Origin: Fuerstiella sp.
GTDB lineage: Bacteria > Planctomycetota > Planctomycetia > Planctomycetales > Planctomycetaceae
DNA length: 64,000 nucleotides
Direction of reading: 5' to 3'
Assembly: GCA_014238335.1 (NCBI GenBank)
Contig: JABABI010000002.1
Location: 58,509-122,508, forward strand
Shown here: piece by piece, positions 38,401-46,646 of the stretch
Layout: every line of letters begins with the position of its first letter
Position numbering within the stretch: the first letter of the stretch is position 1
Made by a program: the position numbers and the translations under genes
The notes under the pieces: model-generated
Seen by the model: the letters and a program-made list of their open reading frames with translations, nothing else
The model's database searches: none
What the model was told of the DNA's origin: nothing

Positions 38401-40375
38401 GCTCGCGGCTCATACTCAGCCCGTAACCTCGCTCACTGTTCTGCCAACGGACCCAAAGCAAATTTTCTCGGCCAGCATGGATGGCACAGTGCGTCATTGG
38501 AACGTCGACACCGGACAGCAGGTACGACAGTTCAACCATGGTGGCCCCGTTCAGTCGGTGGCAGTCCGACCGGACGGACTGCGGATCGCATCTGCCAGCA
38601 GCGACAATTCAGTTAAGCTCTGGGACGCTCAAAACGGACGGCAGATCGCCGAAATGAAAGGCGACCTTCGGGCTCAAACCGTGGTCAAGCGTTTAACACA
38701 ACAGCAGACAGCGGCCACCGCCAGACGCGATGCTGCCAAACGTGACTTTGAGGCCGCGGAAAAGGACCTGCCGCTGAAGGCGGACGCTGCAAAAAAAACC
38801 GCTGGCACACTGACTGCCGCGAACAAGGATGCCGATGAAAAAACGGCTGTCGTGAAGACGACAGACGAAGCAAAAATTGCGTCGGAAAACGCCGCCATCG
38901 CCGCAGCTGGTGCTGCACAAAAAGCATCACTGGCCAAAGTCCAGGCCGACCTTATGGCTGCTGAAACGGCAAAACTGCTCAAACTCGCCACGGCAAAGGT
39001 CCAGCGGTTTGCGGTGCTTGTTCAGCAGTCGACGGATGATCCGGCACTGACGGCCGCTAAGGCAGAAGCCGACCAGAAACTTGTTGCGGCAACAGCGAAT
39101 GCGGCTGCTGCCAAAACAGCTCAGGCAGCTCCGGCTAAGGCCGTGACAGACACCACGAAAGCCGTGACAGACGCTGCAGCAAAGGTCACAGCCACGCAGA
39201 AACCTTATAACGACGCGCTGGCCGCATTGCGTCCGGCCCTGGCAACTCAGAAGACCGCGTCGCAGCTGAACACCATTGCAGCCCGTGAGCTGGAAACGGC
39301 AACGGCATTGGTTCCCGCAGCAAAAGAAAAACTGACGCAGACTGAGGCTGCTCTCGTTGCTGCACAGAAGTCCGTGGAAGACGCAAAGAAGGTCGCGACC
39401 GAGACTGAACTGCCTCAGCATGCCGTGACATTCTCACCTAACGGCCGACAACTCGCCACCGGCGGTGACTTCTCAGCAGTGCACACATGGGATGCTGAAA
39501 CCGGCACGGCCACCGCTAGCTTCGTGGGTCATCAGGAAGCCATTCGTTGCCTGGCGTATGTTTCCGACGCCGAACTTGTCAGTGGTTCAGAAGACAACTC
39601 GGCTGTGGCGTGGGAGGTAAATCCCGGCTGGGAACTGGCCCGCACAATCGGTGACATACGAGATCCTTCGCAGCTCGTCAATCGAGTCCTCGCTCTCGAT
39701 TTCAATCGCGATGGATCTCAGCTGGCCAGCGGCAGCGGCGAGCCTTCCCGCAGTGGTCAGATCCGAATCTGGAACGTCTTGGACGGGACCTTGATTAAGA
39801 ACATCGATAACGCTCATGACGACACAGTACACGGGGTGCGTTTTTCACCCGATGGAAAGATAATCGCGTCCGGGGGCGCCGACAAATACGTGCGAACGTT
39901 CGACGTCGCCAGCGGCGATCTACTGCGACGCTTCGAAGGACATACGCATCATGTGTTAAGCGTTTCCTGGCAGAGCAACGGGCAAATGCTGGCCAGTGCG
40001 GGTGCGGATGGTGTCGTGAAGATCTGGAACGCCAAAGATGGTGATCAGTCTCGCTCGATCGGTGGGTTTACAAAACAGGTAACGTCGCTGCAGTTTATTG
40101 GTGACACGCCGGACATTGCCGCGACGTCGGGCGACAGCATCGTGCGATTCATTCGATCAACAAACGGTGGAACCGTCAGAAACTTTGGCGGAGTGGCTGA
40201 GTTCATGCACTGTGTTGCCGTCACGCCGGACGGAACGGTCCTTGTCGCGGGCGGACATGACAGCATATTGCGGATCTGGAATGGAACCAACGGGCAGGTT
40301 CTGAATAGTCTGCCGCCCCCCCAACCCGAAGAGGTGGGGACTGCGCAGGGAAGTGAGCAGGTCGCTGATAAGTAG
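35444..40375 (+). CDS. Heme (PSCyt1)-WD40 fusion protein with coiled-coil insert
   Basis: 1643 residues from a GTG at 35444 (in-frame ATG at 35462 is an alternative); signal peptide within residues 7-46 (LAWLVAAIAAATPLL..AQS). A planctomycete cytochrome domain spans about 58-150 with C73-L-A-C76-H77 and a candidate axial Met in VMPPP. WD40 repeats fill about 165-1070 (near 21 blades). Residues about 1075-1325 are an Ala/Lys/Asp-rich coiled coil. A last set of seven WD40 blades follows (about 1326-1630, from TWDAETG to RIWNGTNG). The coiled coil thus separates complete propellers rather than breaking one blade. Likely periplasmic; the heme suggests redox sensing or electron transfer, unproven. 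Fourth gene of the operon. Confidence 0.9.
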   Translation: MKHSDAMDRCPVPHRTKQSCKFPLAWLVAAIAAATPLLSSHHLRAQSITIVKLGRTEPVNFQKEIVPILQKKCLACHSASERQGELILETPQMTLKGGDTGPAVVAGNGAKSLLLKLASHQEEPVMPPPDNDVAAAPLTPQELGLISLWIDQGAKGNSQDATLSPTKWQPLPPGMNPIYAAVVTADGQYAACSRANQIFIYHVPTGQIVTRLTDPALQDQADDSRPGVAHLDLVQSLAFNRDENMLASGGFRTVKLWRRPKDVFRLKLEVPGETLAAVAVSPDRETLAMGADNEIRLWDVASGNPVRTLQGHQATVTGLRFDVDGTRLFSASLDKSVRVWSLESGELVGRLDAPSAVHAVELITAADGKADPLVAISDDKLVRVYNTPTLPATVPNTPAGPTAAATTTDHSLIAVTGADGLVRVLNSAGAVSKEWKVPGAPINSLVFHPLATPPKENAAEPVPLIATAGTDGAVRLWNYATAEPVDSFHGSTVAIESLAFRVDGQQLVSGAADGSISVWNSEDVASEVFDGTVEQPGRAVALSVDGRQLATTGVNSGRAAITIFDLQTKKVSHTLLGHEGPIRSLAFSPDGLRLVSGSVDGSARIWNPGDSKFPEVVRFDGHAGEVTAVAFNSNATQVISGAANKTLKLWNSADAVEIIDLPGHAGAIVGVAFGSSNQPVSASADKTVRIWNPGNGQQVRTITAPQPLAAMAITRDSTRVAVAGADKVVRVYQLNNGQQLASLEGHKSIVAGLAFSSDGARVVSTTAGSATTWDAATGRLLETVAVDGLAAAVYVTDVNTLLTLTVQGIERRPLRFRQAMLGPTKPVTSLAFHPNRQAVYASSLDGTLRGFNTTNGQQTFTANHGAPIHDAALHPNGQFLVTGGADKVIKVWNSANGQPAAPTSLQGFNASVQAVAFNADGTRLIGGSAAPVNEVLAFDFATRTLEQSFAGHTNSVNAVLGLQAKRFATLSADGRLQRWPLLAVKTLAAHTQPVTSLTVLPTDPKQIFSASMDGTVRHWNVDTGQQVRQFNHGGPVQSVAVRPDGLRIASASSDNSVKLWDAQNGRQIAEMKGDLRAQTVVKRLTQQQTAATARRDAAKRDFEAAEKDLPLKADAAKKTAGTLTAANKDADEKTAVVKTTDEAKIASENAAIAAAGAAQKASLAKVQADLMAAETAKLLKLATAKVQRFAVLVQQSTDDPALTAAKAEADQKLVAATANAAAAKTAQAAPAKAVTDTTKAVTDAAAKVTATQKPYNDALAALRPALATQKTASQLNTIAARELETATALVPAAKEKLTQTEAALVAAQKSVEDAKKVATETELPQHAVTFSPNGRQLATGGDFSAVHTWDAETGTATASFVGHQEAIRCLAYVSDAELVSGSEDNSAVAWEVNPGWELARTIGDIRDPSQLVNRVLALDFNRDGSQLASGSGEPSRSGQIRIWNVLDGTLIKNIDNAHDDTVHGVRFSPDGKIIASGGADKYVRTFDVASGDLLRRFEGHTHHVLSVSWQSNGQMLASAGADGVVKIWNAKDGDQSRSIGGFTKQVTSLQFIGDTPDIAATSGDSIVRFIRSTNGGTVRNFGGVAEFMHCVAVTPDGTVLVAGGHDSILRIWNGTNGQVLNSLPPPQPEEVGTAQGSEQVADK

Positions 40376-40422
40376 AGTTATTGTGTGGACCTTTCTGACC
40401 TTCTGTTTCTCAAAGTCTAATC

Positions 40423-43400
40423 ATGTTATCACGTCTGCCGCATCATCATGTTCTGTGCTGCGCCGCCCTTTCTGCGTTGTTCATGCCTTCGCTGGCGGCG
40501 CAGCAACCGCCGAAACCACTCACCGGTCACAACGACGCAGTCACAGGAGTCGTGTACACGCCGAACGGCGGAATCATTGCGACTTCCAGCTTCGATCGTT
40601 CGATCAAACTGTGGAACGCATCAACAGGCGCTGAGCTGAGAACGCTTAACGGACACCAGGGGCAGGTGCTTGCGCTGGGCATCAGCGGCGATGGCCGCTC
40701 GCTGGTTTCGGGATCGCGAGACAATACCGTTAAGCTGTGGGACGTCTTCAGCCCCGATCCGATCAGGCAAACGCCGGCGCATGCACAGCCAGTGACCGGA
40801 ATTGTGGTCAGCAAAGACGGCGAGTGGCTTGTGTCGGGCGGCGCCGACAACGCCGTAAAGGTCTGGCAGCGGACTGACGCAAAACTACTTCAGGATCTTA
40901 AAGCACATGCCGCGGCGATTACCCGAATCGACCTGCGAGGCGACAACAGTCAGCTGGCCAGCGCTGATTCGCAGGGACGCATTGCCATCTGGAATCCCGC
41001 CGATGGCACATCCCTGGGCGAAATCGGTGCTCATGCAGCATCGGTCAGTGGTGTCGCGTTTCACCCTACGGCACAGACGCTGTTCAGTACAGGAGACGAT
41101 GGCCTGCTGAAGACATGGCTGCTGCCGCTGTTTCCTCCCAAGGTGCTGGCGGGAAGCAATGTCTCGCTCAGCACTGTTGCAATTTCCCGTGACGGCAAAT
41201 TCTCCCTGACTGGTGGCGCCGATAATGTGATCCGGGTTTTCGACTCTGCGTCGGGCAAAGCCGTGCGAACTCTGGCAGGACTGACCGGCGCGGTCACGGC
41301 TCTGGCCATCAGCAACGATACAACACTAAGCGTCGCCGCTGACGCAACCGGAACAATTCGGTTGTGGAACACAGCCGATGGCAAAGATCTGGGACAACTG
41401 CTGGGGCATTCGGGACCGGTGCGCTCGGTTGCCATTCACCCGGCAAAGCAACAGATTCTGTCGGCCGGCGACGATGGTACAGTTCGATTGTGGCGCCTGC
41501 CCATCGCAGCCAAACCCGTGGCCGGCCATACCTTGCCGGTCACAGCAACGGCGATGAGCGCCAACGGACAGATTCTGGCGACCGCCTCGCAGGACAAATC
41601 GGTTCGCCTTTACACCCCCACGACCGGAGCCGCGATCCGATCACTCGCCGGACATTTGCAACCAACGACGGCGGTCGCTATCCGGCCGGACGCTGCGCAG
41701 ATCGTGAGCGGCGATGCGACCGGAGAGATCCGTTTCTGGAATGCCAACGGTACGGCCGAAGGTACATTGCTCGGTCATGCGGGAGCTGTCAAAGGACTGG
41801 TATATTCGCCTCAGGGAACCACTGTCGTTTCGACGGGCGCAGACGGAACAATGCACTGGTGGCAATTGCCCATCGTTGCGCCCAGGACGCTTCCCGCCGC
41901 AGGCGATGCCGTGAATGCGGTCGCCGTATCTAAAGACGGCAAGCTGGCCGTGTCCACCGGCAATGACCGGATTGTGCGCGTGTACGACATCACGACCGGA
42001 CAGGTCACAAAGCAACTGACCGGTATGGCCGCTGCAGGTCGTGCGGTAGCGATCAGCGCCGACTCGTCGCTTGTCGCGGCGGCAGACGACCAGGGAACCA
42101 TCAAAATCTGGGTAATGGCTGATGGCGCAAATCGTGTCACGCTGACGGGGCATGCCGGCGCAGTGTTGGATTTGGCATTTCATCCGGGTGGTCAGCAACT
42201 CGTGTCGACGGGTGCTGACGGTACAGTCCGCCTGTGGAAATCAAATTTTACGCAGGCTCAGGTCGACGCTGGTGAGGAGCCGATTGAGCGGACCTTTGCA
42301 GGCCACGCCGGAGCTGTCAACGGTGTTGTCTTTGGACCTGCCGGCGTCTGGCTCGTCACGGCTAGTGCTGATAAAACGATTCGTGTCTGGCAAACTTCCG
42401 ATGCCAAACAGCTCGGAACTCTTGCTGGTGCTGCAGCAGCGGTGAACTCGCTGTCGATCAGTGCGGACGGAAAACGGATCGCCGCCACCAGCGCAGACAG
42501 GCAGACGCGAACGTGGGTGCTGCCGCCGACTCCGGCCGGCAACATCGCGTTAGAGAAATCATTCGCACATACGGTCGCCATCGGAGACGTTGCTCTCAGT
42601 GCCGATGGGTTACGAGTCGCAACAGCGGGTTCGGACATGATCATTCGAACATGGGATGTTGCCAGCGGCCGGGAATTGGAGCATTTTTCCGGCCATACAG
42701 CAGCATCGACTGGGATCGCGTTCCTGCCCGACAACCAAACACTTGTTTCAAGCAGCACAGATAAATCACTGCGGGTGTGGACGCTGGCCGCAACACGCGT
42801 CGTCACGGCCTCAGAAGCCAGCGTGAATGCCCTCACAATTTCCGGCGACGGATCTCACCTTGTTACGGCCGCGGCTGACAAGCTGGTGAAGTTGTGGGAT
42901 TTTGCGACAGGAGAACTCAAGCAGTCACTCGCCGGAAGTACCAATGAATTACTCACGCTGGCAGTCCGCAGAGACACAACGCAGATCGCAGCGGGCGGTG
43001 CCGACAAACAGATCTATCTGTGGAATGTTACCAACGGGCAAGCCGCTGCAGCTCCCGAGAAGCTTGAAACACCCAGTGTTGTTCACTGCATGCGATACAA
43101 CTCGGCTGGCACTCGACTGGCTGTCGGCGGAGACAAGAGTACTCGAATCTACGATGCTGCCAGCAAAATACTACTGGAATATGTGCCGGCAGCAGGCATC
43201 GTGCAAAGTCTTGACTGGCTGGCTGACGGACTGTCATTGGCAATCGCTGCGGGCAATGCACCTTCGATCCAGCCACTCGTCTTCCAGCGCTCACTCGGGG
43301 GCCACACAGGTGCAGCAAACAGCGTGACCTTTGTCGCTGCGGGAACGGAGGCAGTCAGCGGCGGAGCCGACAGGACGGTGCGATTATGGAACCTGACCGA

Positions 43401-44913
43401 TGGCAAACAGCTGCGTACGTTCGCCGGAGGGACGGACGCTGTGACCAGCGTCGCCGTGACACCGGATGGAGTCACCGTGATTGCGGGAAGTGTCGATAAT
43501 CATGTGCGTACCTGGACGCTGGCAAATGGTCAGGTTGGCAGAGATTTCGTGCATCCCGTAGCTGTACGGAGCGTGTCAGTGGGCGGAGATGCATCTCGGA
43601 TAGTCACGGCCGCTGATGACAACATTGTGCGATTGTGGGATCTGGCAAGCGGTCTTGAACTGGAACGATTCACCGGACACGAAGCGAACGTGGTGAGCGT
43701 ATCGCTGGCCGCGGACAACAAGACAATTCTTTCGGGCAGTGCCGACAAGAGCGGAAGACTGTGGACGGCTGCGGCCGTACGTGTGTTGCAGGCAGATCCT
43801 GCAAAGGTAAACGACCTTGTCCTGTCAGCAGATGGAACTCAGGCAATCACTGCCGGCACGGACAAAACGGCAAAGGCATGGAGTACGGCCGAAGGGACGG
43901 CTTTGCGACAACTGGCCGGTGCCAAGGATAATCTGACACGTCTGGCGCTGCGGCCTGATGGACAACAGATTGCAGCGGCCGACGCACAGGGACGCCTTTA
44001 TCTGTGGACCTATGCCAGCGGGGCACTGGTGCAGACTGTTGAAACAGGTTCCTCCGTAGTTGATCTGGCCTTTAGTCCGGACAACAAACGCATCGCGGCC
44101 GCTGGTGCCGACGGTAAGCTGCCGGTCTACGACGCCACTGCAACAGAACCCACGCTGCTAAGCGAACTGCTCAGCCCAAAGCCCTTGGCGACCGTGGCCT
44201 TTGCTCCCGAGAAAACAATCGTCACAGGTGGAGCTGATCAACAGATTTCGGTATGGGCGGATGCGTCACCCAACGCAACGCGTTCGTTACCGGGACACAC
44301 AGGTCCGGTCTATGGCGTTGCTTTTTCGCCCGATGGCAAACTGATAGCTTCGGCGAGCGGTGATCAGACGATTCGTATCTGGGACGCCGCAGCAGGGACT
44401 CAGGTTCGGACGATCTCCGGCAGTACCGGGGCGATTTATGGAATCAGCTTCGATGCCAACGGCGAACGACTGGTGTCCGGCGGTGCAGACGGAATCCTGC
44501 GACTTTGGAACGTTGCCAACGGTGGTCCGTTGAAACAACTGCAGGAAGGTGAGACGCCAGCGCCGCTGTTCGCAGTAGCATTCAGTCCGGACGGTGCCTA
44601 TGCAGCGGGCGCCGGGATTGAAAAGGCCATCCGAATCTGGAACACCAACAGCGGAACCGTCATGAAAAATCTCGAAGGGCACACCGACGCGGTCTATCAG
44701 TTGACGTTCAACCAGCCGGGAACGCGATTGCTGTCGTGTGGACAGGCGGGAAGCCTGATCATCTGGAACGTCAGTGATGGCCAACCGGCATTCAGCGGGA
44801 ACGCACCAAGTGTCCTGTATTCAGGCACCTATTCCCGCGACGGAAGTGCGATCGCCATCGCGGGGGCAGCCGGATCCACAGCGTTTGTCGCTGTCCCGGC
44901 CAATGTCCGCTGA
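40423..44913 (+). CDS. Giant secreted WD40 protein, about 35 blades
   Basis: 1496 residues; signal peptide about 1-26 (LFMPSLAAQ). Everything after it is WD40 repeats: FDRSIKLWN, SRDNTVKLWD, GADRTVRLWN, SGDQTIRIWD and many more. The repeat region divided by about 42 residues gives close to 35 units, i.e. five seven-bladed propellers. Several repeats share nearly identical short motifs (GADGTVRLWK, GDDGTVRLWR), which suggests expansion by internal duplication. No heme or enzyme domain. Last gene of the five-gene run, 47 bp after the heme-WD40 gene, and convergent with a DUF1501 gene. Probably a large extracytoplasmic scaffold. The start codon lacks a strong Shine-Dalgarno. Confidence 0.9.
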   Translation: MLSRLPHHHVLCCAALSALFMPSLAAQQPPKPLTGHNDAVTGVVYTPNGGIIATSSFDRSIKLWNASTGAELRTLNGHQGQVLALGISGDGRSLVSGSRDNTVKLWDVFSPDPIRQTPAHAQPVTGIVVSKDGEWLVSGGADNAVKVWQRTDAKLLQDLKAHAAAITRIDLRGDNSQLASADSQGRIAIWNPADGTSLGEIGAHAASVSGVAFHPTAQTLFSTGDDGLLKTWLLPLFPPKVLAGSNVSLSTVAISRDGKFSLTGGADNVIRVFDSASGKAVRTLAGLTGAVTALAISNDTTLSVAADATGTIRLWNTADGKDLGQLLGHSGPVRSVAIHPAKQQILSAGDDGTVRLWRLPIAAKPVAGHTLPVTATAMSANGQILATASQDKSVRLYTPTTGAAIRSLAGHLQPTTAVAIRPDAAQIVSGDATGEIRFWNANGTAEGTLLGHAGAVKGLVYSPQGTTVVSTGADGTMHWWQLPIVAPRTLPAAGDAVNAVAVSKDGKLAVSTGNDRIVRVYDITTGQVTKQLTGMAAAGRAVAISADSSLVAAADDQGTIKIWVMADGANRVTLTGHAGAVLDLAFHPGGQQLVSTGADGTVRLWKSNFTQAQVDAGEEPIERTFAGHAGAVNGVVFGPAGVWLVTASADKTIRVWQTSDAKQLGTLAGAAAAVNSLSISADGKRIAATSADRQTRTWVLPPTPAGNIALEKSFAHTVAIGDVALSADGLRVATAGSDMIIRTWDVASGRELEHFSGHTAASTGIAFLPDNQTLVSSSTDKSLRVWTLAATRVVTASEASVNALTISGDGSHLVTAAADKLVKLWDFATGELKQSLAGSTNELLTLAVRRDTTQIAAGGADKQIYLWNVTNGQAAAAPEKLETPSVVHCMRYNSAGTRLAVGGDKSTRIYDAASKILLEYVPAAGIVQSLDWLADGLSLAIAAGNAPSIQPLVFQRSLGGHTGAANSVTFVAAGTEAVSGGADRTVRLWNLTDGKQLRTFAGGTDAVTSVAVTPDGVTVIAGSVDNHVRTWTLANGQVGRDFVHPVAVRSVSVGGDASRIVTAADDNIVRLWDLASGLELERFTGHEANVVSVSLAADNKTILSGSADKSGRLWTAAAVRVLQADPAKVNDLVLSADGTQAITAGTDKTAKAWSTAEGTALRQLAGAKDNLTRLALRPDGQQIAAADAQGRLYLWTYASGALVQTVETGSSVVDLAFSPDNKRIAAAGADGKLPVYDATATEPTLLSELLSPKPLATVAFAPEKTIVTGGADQQISVWADASPNATRSLPGHTGPVYGVAFSPDGKLIASASGDQTIRIWDAAAGTQVRTISGSTGAIYGISFDANGERLVSGGADGILRLWNVANGGPLKQLQEGETPAPLFAVAFSPDGAYAAGAGIEKAIRIWNTNSGTVMKNLEGHTDAVYQLTFNQPGTRLLSCGQAGSLIIWNVSDGQPAFSGNAPSVLYSGTYSRDGSAIAIAGAAGSTAFVAVPANVR

Positions 44914-45042
44914 TTGCGTCTTTGACGGTCTGAATAAGCTTATGCAGGAATCGTCATCAAAGCACACAGCCGTAAGAACAACCTGCTGTTTGGCAGGATG
45001 TCTGTTGGGCGGGCAGCTGGCATCCAGACGTTAGCGTCGGTC

Positions 45043-46347
45043 TCAGACCAGTTCTTCGATAGGCCTGCCGTCTTCGATCATATAAGTCGGGCGACCCGAC
45101 GGGTTGATGAACTGGATTCTCCGGTCGATACCAAGCACGTCAAACACTGTGGCCATAAGATCCTGCGGACGGATGGGCTTCGTCTTTGGAACGTCGACTT
45201 TCTCAGCGGATTCGCCAACGACCTGGCCCATCTGCAGTCCTCCACCCGCCATCGCCAGCGTGCTGAGAGGAGCCCAGTGGTCGCGACCGGCACCGCCATT
45301 GATCTTGGGAGTTCGCCCAAATTCACCAGTGACAACGAACAGAATATTCTGATCCACGCCACGCTGTCCCATGTCTTCGACCAGGGCAGCGACCGCCTGG
45401 TCAACCTGAGGAGCACGTCCGTCGAGAGCCTGTTTAATATTGCCGTGCATATCCCAGCCGCCGTACTGGATGGTCACGAAACCACAACCGGCTTCGCACA
45501 TCCGGCGAGCCTGCAGCAATTGCTGGCCCAGGCCAGGGCCATACCGATCGACAACGCGAGGATCTTCATACTTCAGATCGAACGCCTGCTGCGACTTACT
45601 GAGCACAAGGTTAAATGCCTGCTGCTCGAACGCATCCAGGCCATCCATTAGTCGGCTTCGATCAATTTCTCGATTTACCGTGTCAATGCCTTTGAGCATT
45701 TCACGACGTTTGTCCAGACGCAGCTTGTCGACAACCAGCGACATGTTTCGTTTGGCCTGGCCATTGGGATCAAACGGTGAACAGGCAGCCCCCAGAAATG
45801 CCGGGCCATCGCTGCCAATGCCGTTCAGTCTCACATAAGTCGGCATGCCGGTTTCAGGATGATTGCCACCGCGTACGCGTGACAGAATTGAACCCAGCGA
45901 CGGCCGAGTCGGCATGCCGCCGTTATCAACCTGGCGATTGTCATACCCGGTCATGACGAAGTGTGTGCCGCCTCCATGTCCGCTGTTCGTGTGGGCAAAC
46001 GAACGAACGAATGCCATCCTGTCGGCAACCTGAGCCATTTTTTCGAAGTGACCTCCCAGCGTGACGCCCGGGATATTCGTTTTCACTTCGCCAGTGACAC
46101 TGCGGTACTCGGACGGAGCCGTCATTTTGGGATCAAAGGTCTCAACGTGTGTCGGACCGCCGCCAAGCCACAACCAGATGACTGATGTGTCTTTGGTGCG
46201 GGATCCGGCGGCCCCTGCTTCGGCTCTCGCCCGCAGAACATCCGCCAGCGTCAAAGCTCCAAACCCGAGAGAACCGACTCTCAGGAAGTCACGCCGCGAA
46301 GATCCTTCACAGGTGACTGATTTACTGTTCGCGAGGAAGTTGAGCAT
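45043..46347 (-). CDS. DUF1501 (sulfatase-fold) Tat-exported protein
   Basis: 434 residues from the ATG at 46347, with CGGAG 7 bases upstream. Tat motif SRRDFLRVGSLGFGAL near residues 17-32. Conserved DUF1501 blocks: WLWLGGGPTHVETFDPK, IPGVTLGGHFEKMAQ, FVRSFAHTNSGHGGGTHFVMTG, RRMCEAGCGFVTIQYGGWDMHG, and FVVTGEFGRTPKINGGAGRDHW. It keeps the metal-type His/Asp positions typical of the superfold but no formylglycine motif. Activity unknown. It faces the end of the WD40 operon, so it could be the missing DUF1501 partner of the DUF1549/DUF1553 protein encoded there; that is inference from how these families pair elsewhere. Confidence 0.9.
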   Translation of the reverse strand: MLNFLANSKSVTCEGSSRRDFLRVGSLGFGALTLADVLRARAEAGAAGSRTKDTSVIWLWLGGGPTHVETFDPKMTAPSEYRSVTGEVKTNIPGVTLGGHFEKMAQVADRMAFVRSFAHTNSGHGGGTHFVMTGYDNRQVDNGGMPTRPSLGSILSRVRGGNHPETGMPTYVRLNGIGSDGPAFLGAACSPFDPNGQAKRNMSLVVDKLRLDKRREMLKGIDTVNREIDRSRLMDGLDAFEQQAFNLVLSKSQQAFDLKYEDPRVVDRYGPGLGQQLLQARRMCEAGCGFVTIQYGGWDMHGNIKQALDGRAPQVDQAVAALVEDMGQRGVDQNILFVVTGEFGRTPKINGGAGRDHWAPLSTLAMAGGGLQMGQVVGESAEKVDVPKTKPIRPQDLMATVFDVLGIDRRIQFINPSGRPTYMIEDGRPIEELV

Positions 46348-46646
46348 GGCAAACTCCGATGCATGGTTCCGATGGTGGGTATCGATAGCAGTGCGCGGAA
46401 CTAAATGATATCGCGGTCAGAGTCGAAATTACAAGAGACGCTGCAAGATGTTGGCTGTCCCCAGTCCCAGGGGGAGTGTTTGTGACCACCAATGGCGATT
46501 CGGCACGGTCAGCCCATGCAGGCTGCAACAGCGCAGCAAACGTAAATCGCCCATACTCAGAAAATCGGTCTGAAACGATTTCTGCATCACAGATTCCGGA
46601 CGGCATCCCGAAGAAACTGGCCGCATAATCGCAATCACCGGTCCTG
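46348..46646. other. Intergenic stretch after the surface-protein pseudogene
   Basis: About 300 bases with no supported gene. Minus-strand frames here (for example one ending LPLGLGTANILQRLL) have no recognisable domain or ribosome site and may be remnants. Confidence 0.3.

Noticed and set aside
38674..39437. Minus-strand Cys/Phe-rich frames opposite the coiled coil
   Set aside because: They mirror the Ala/Lys-rich codons of the plus-strand heme-WD40 gene.
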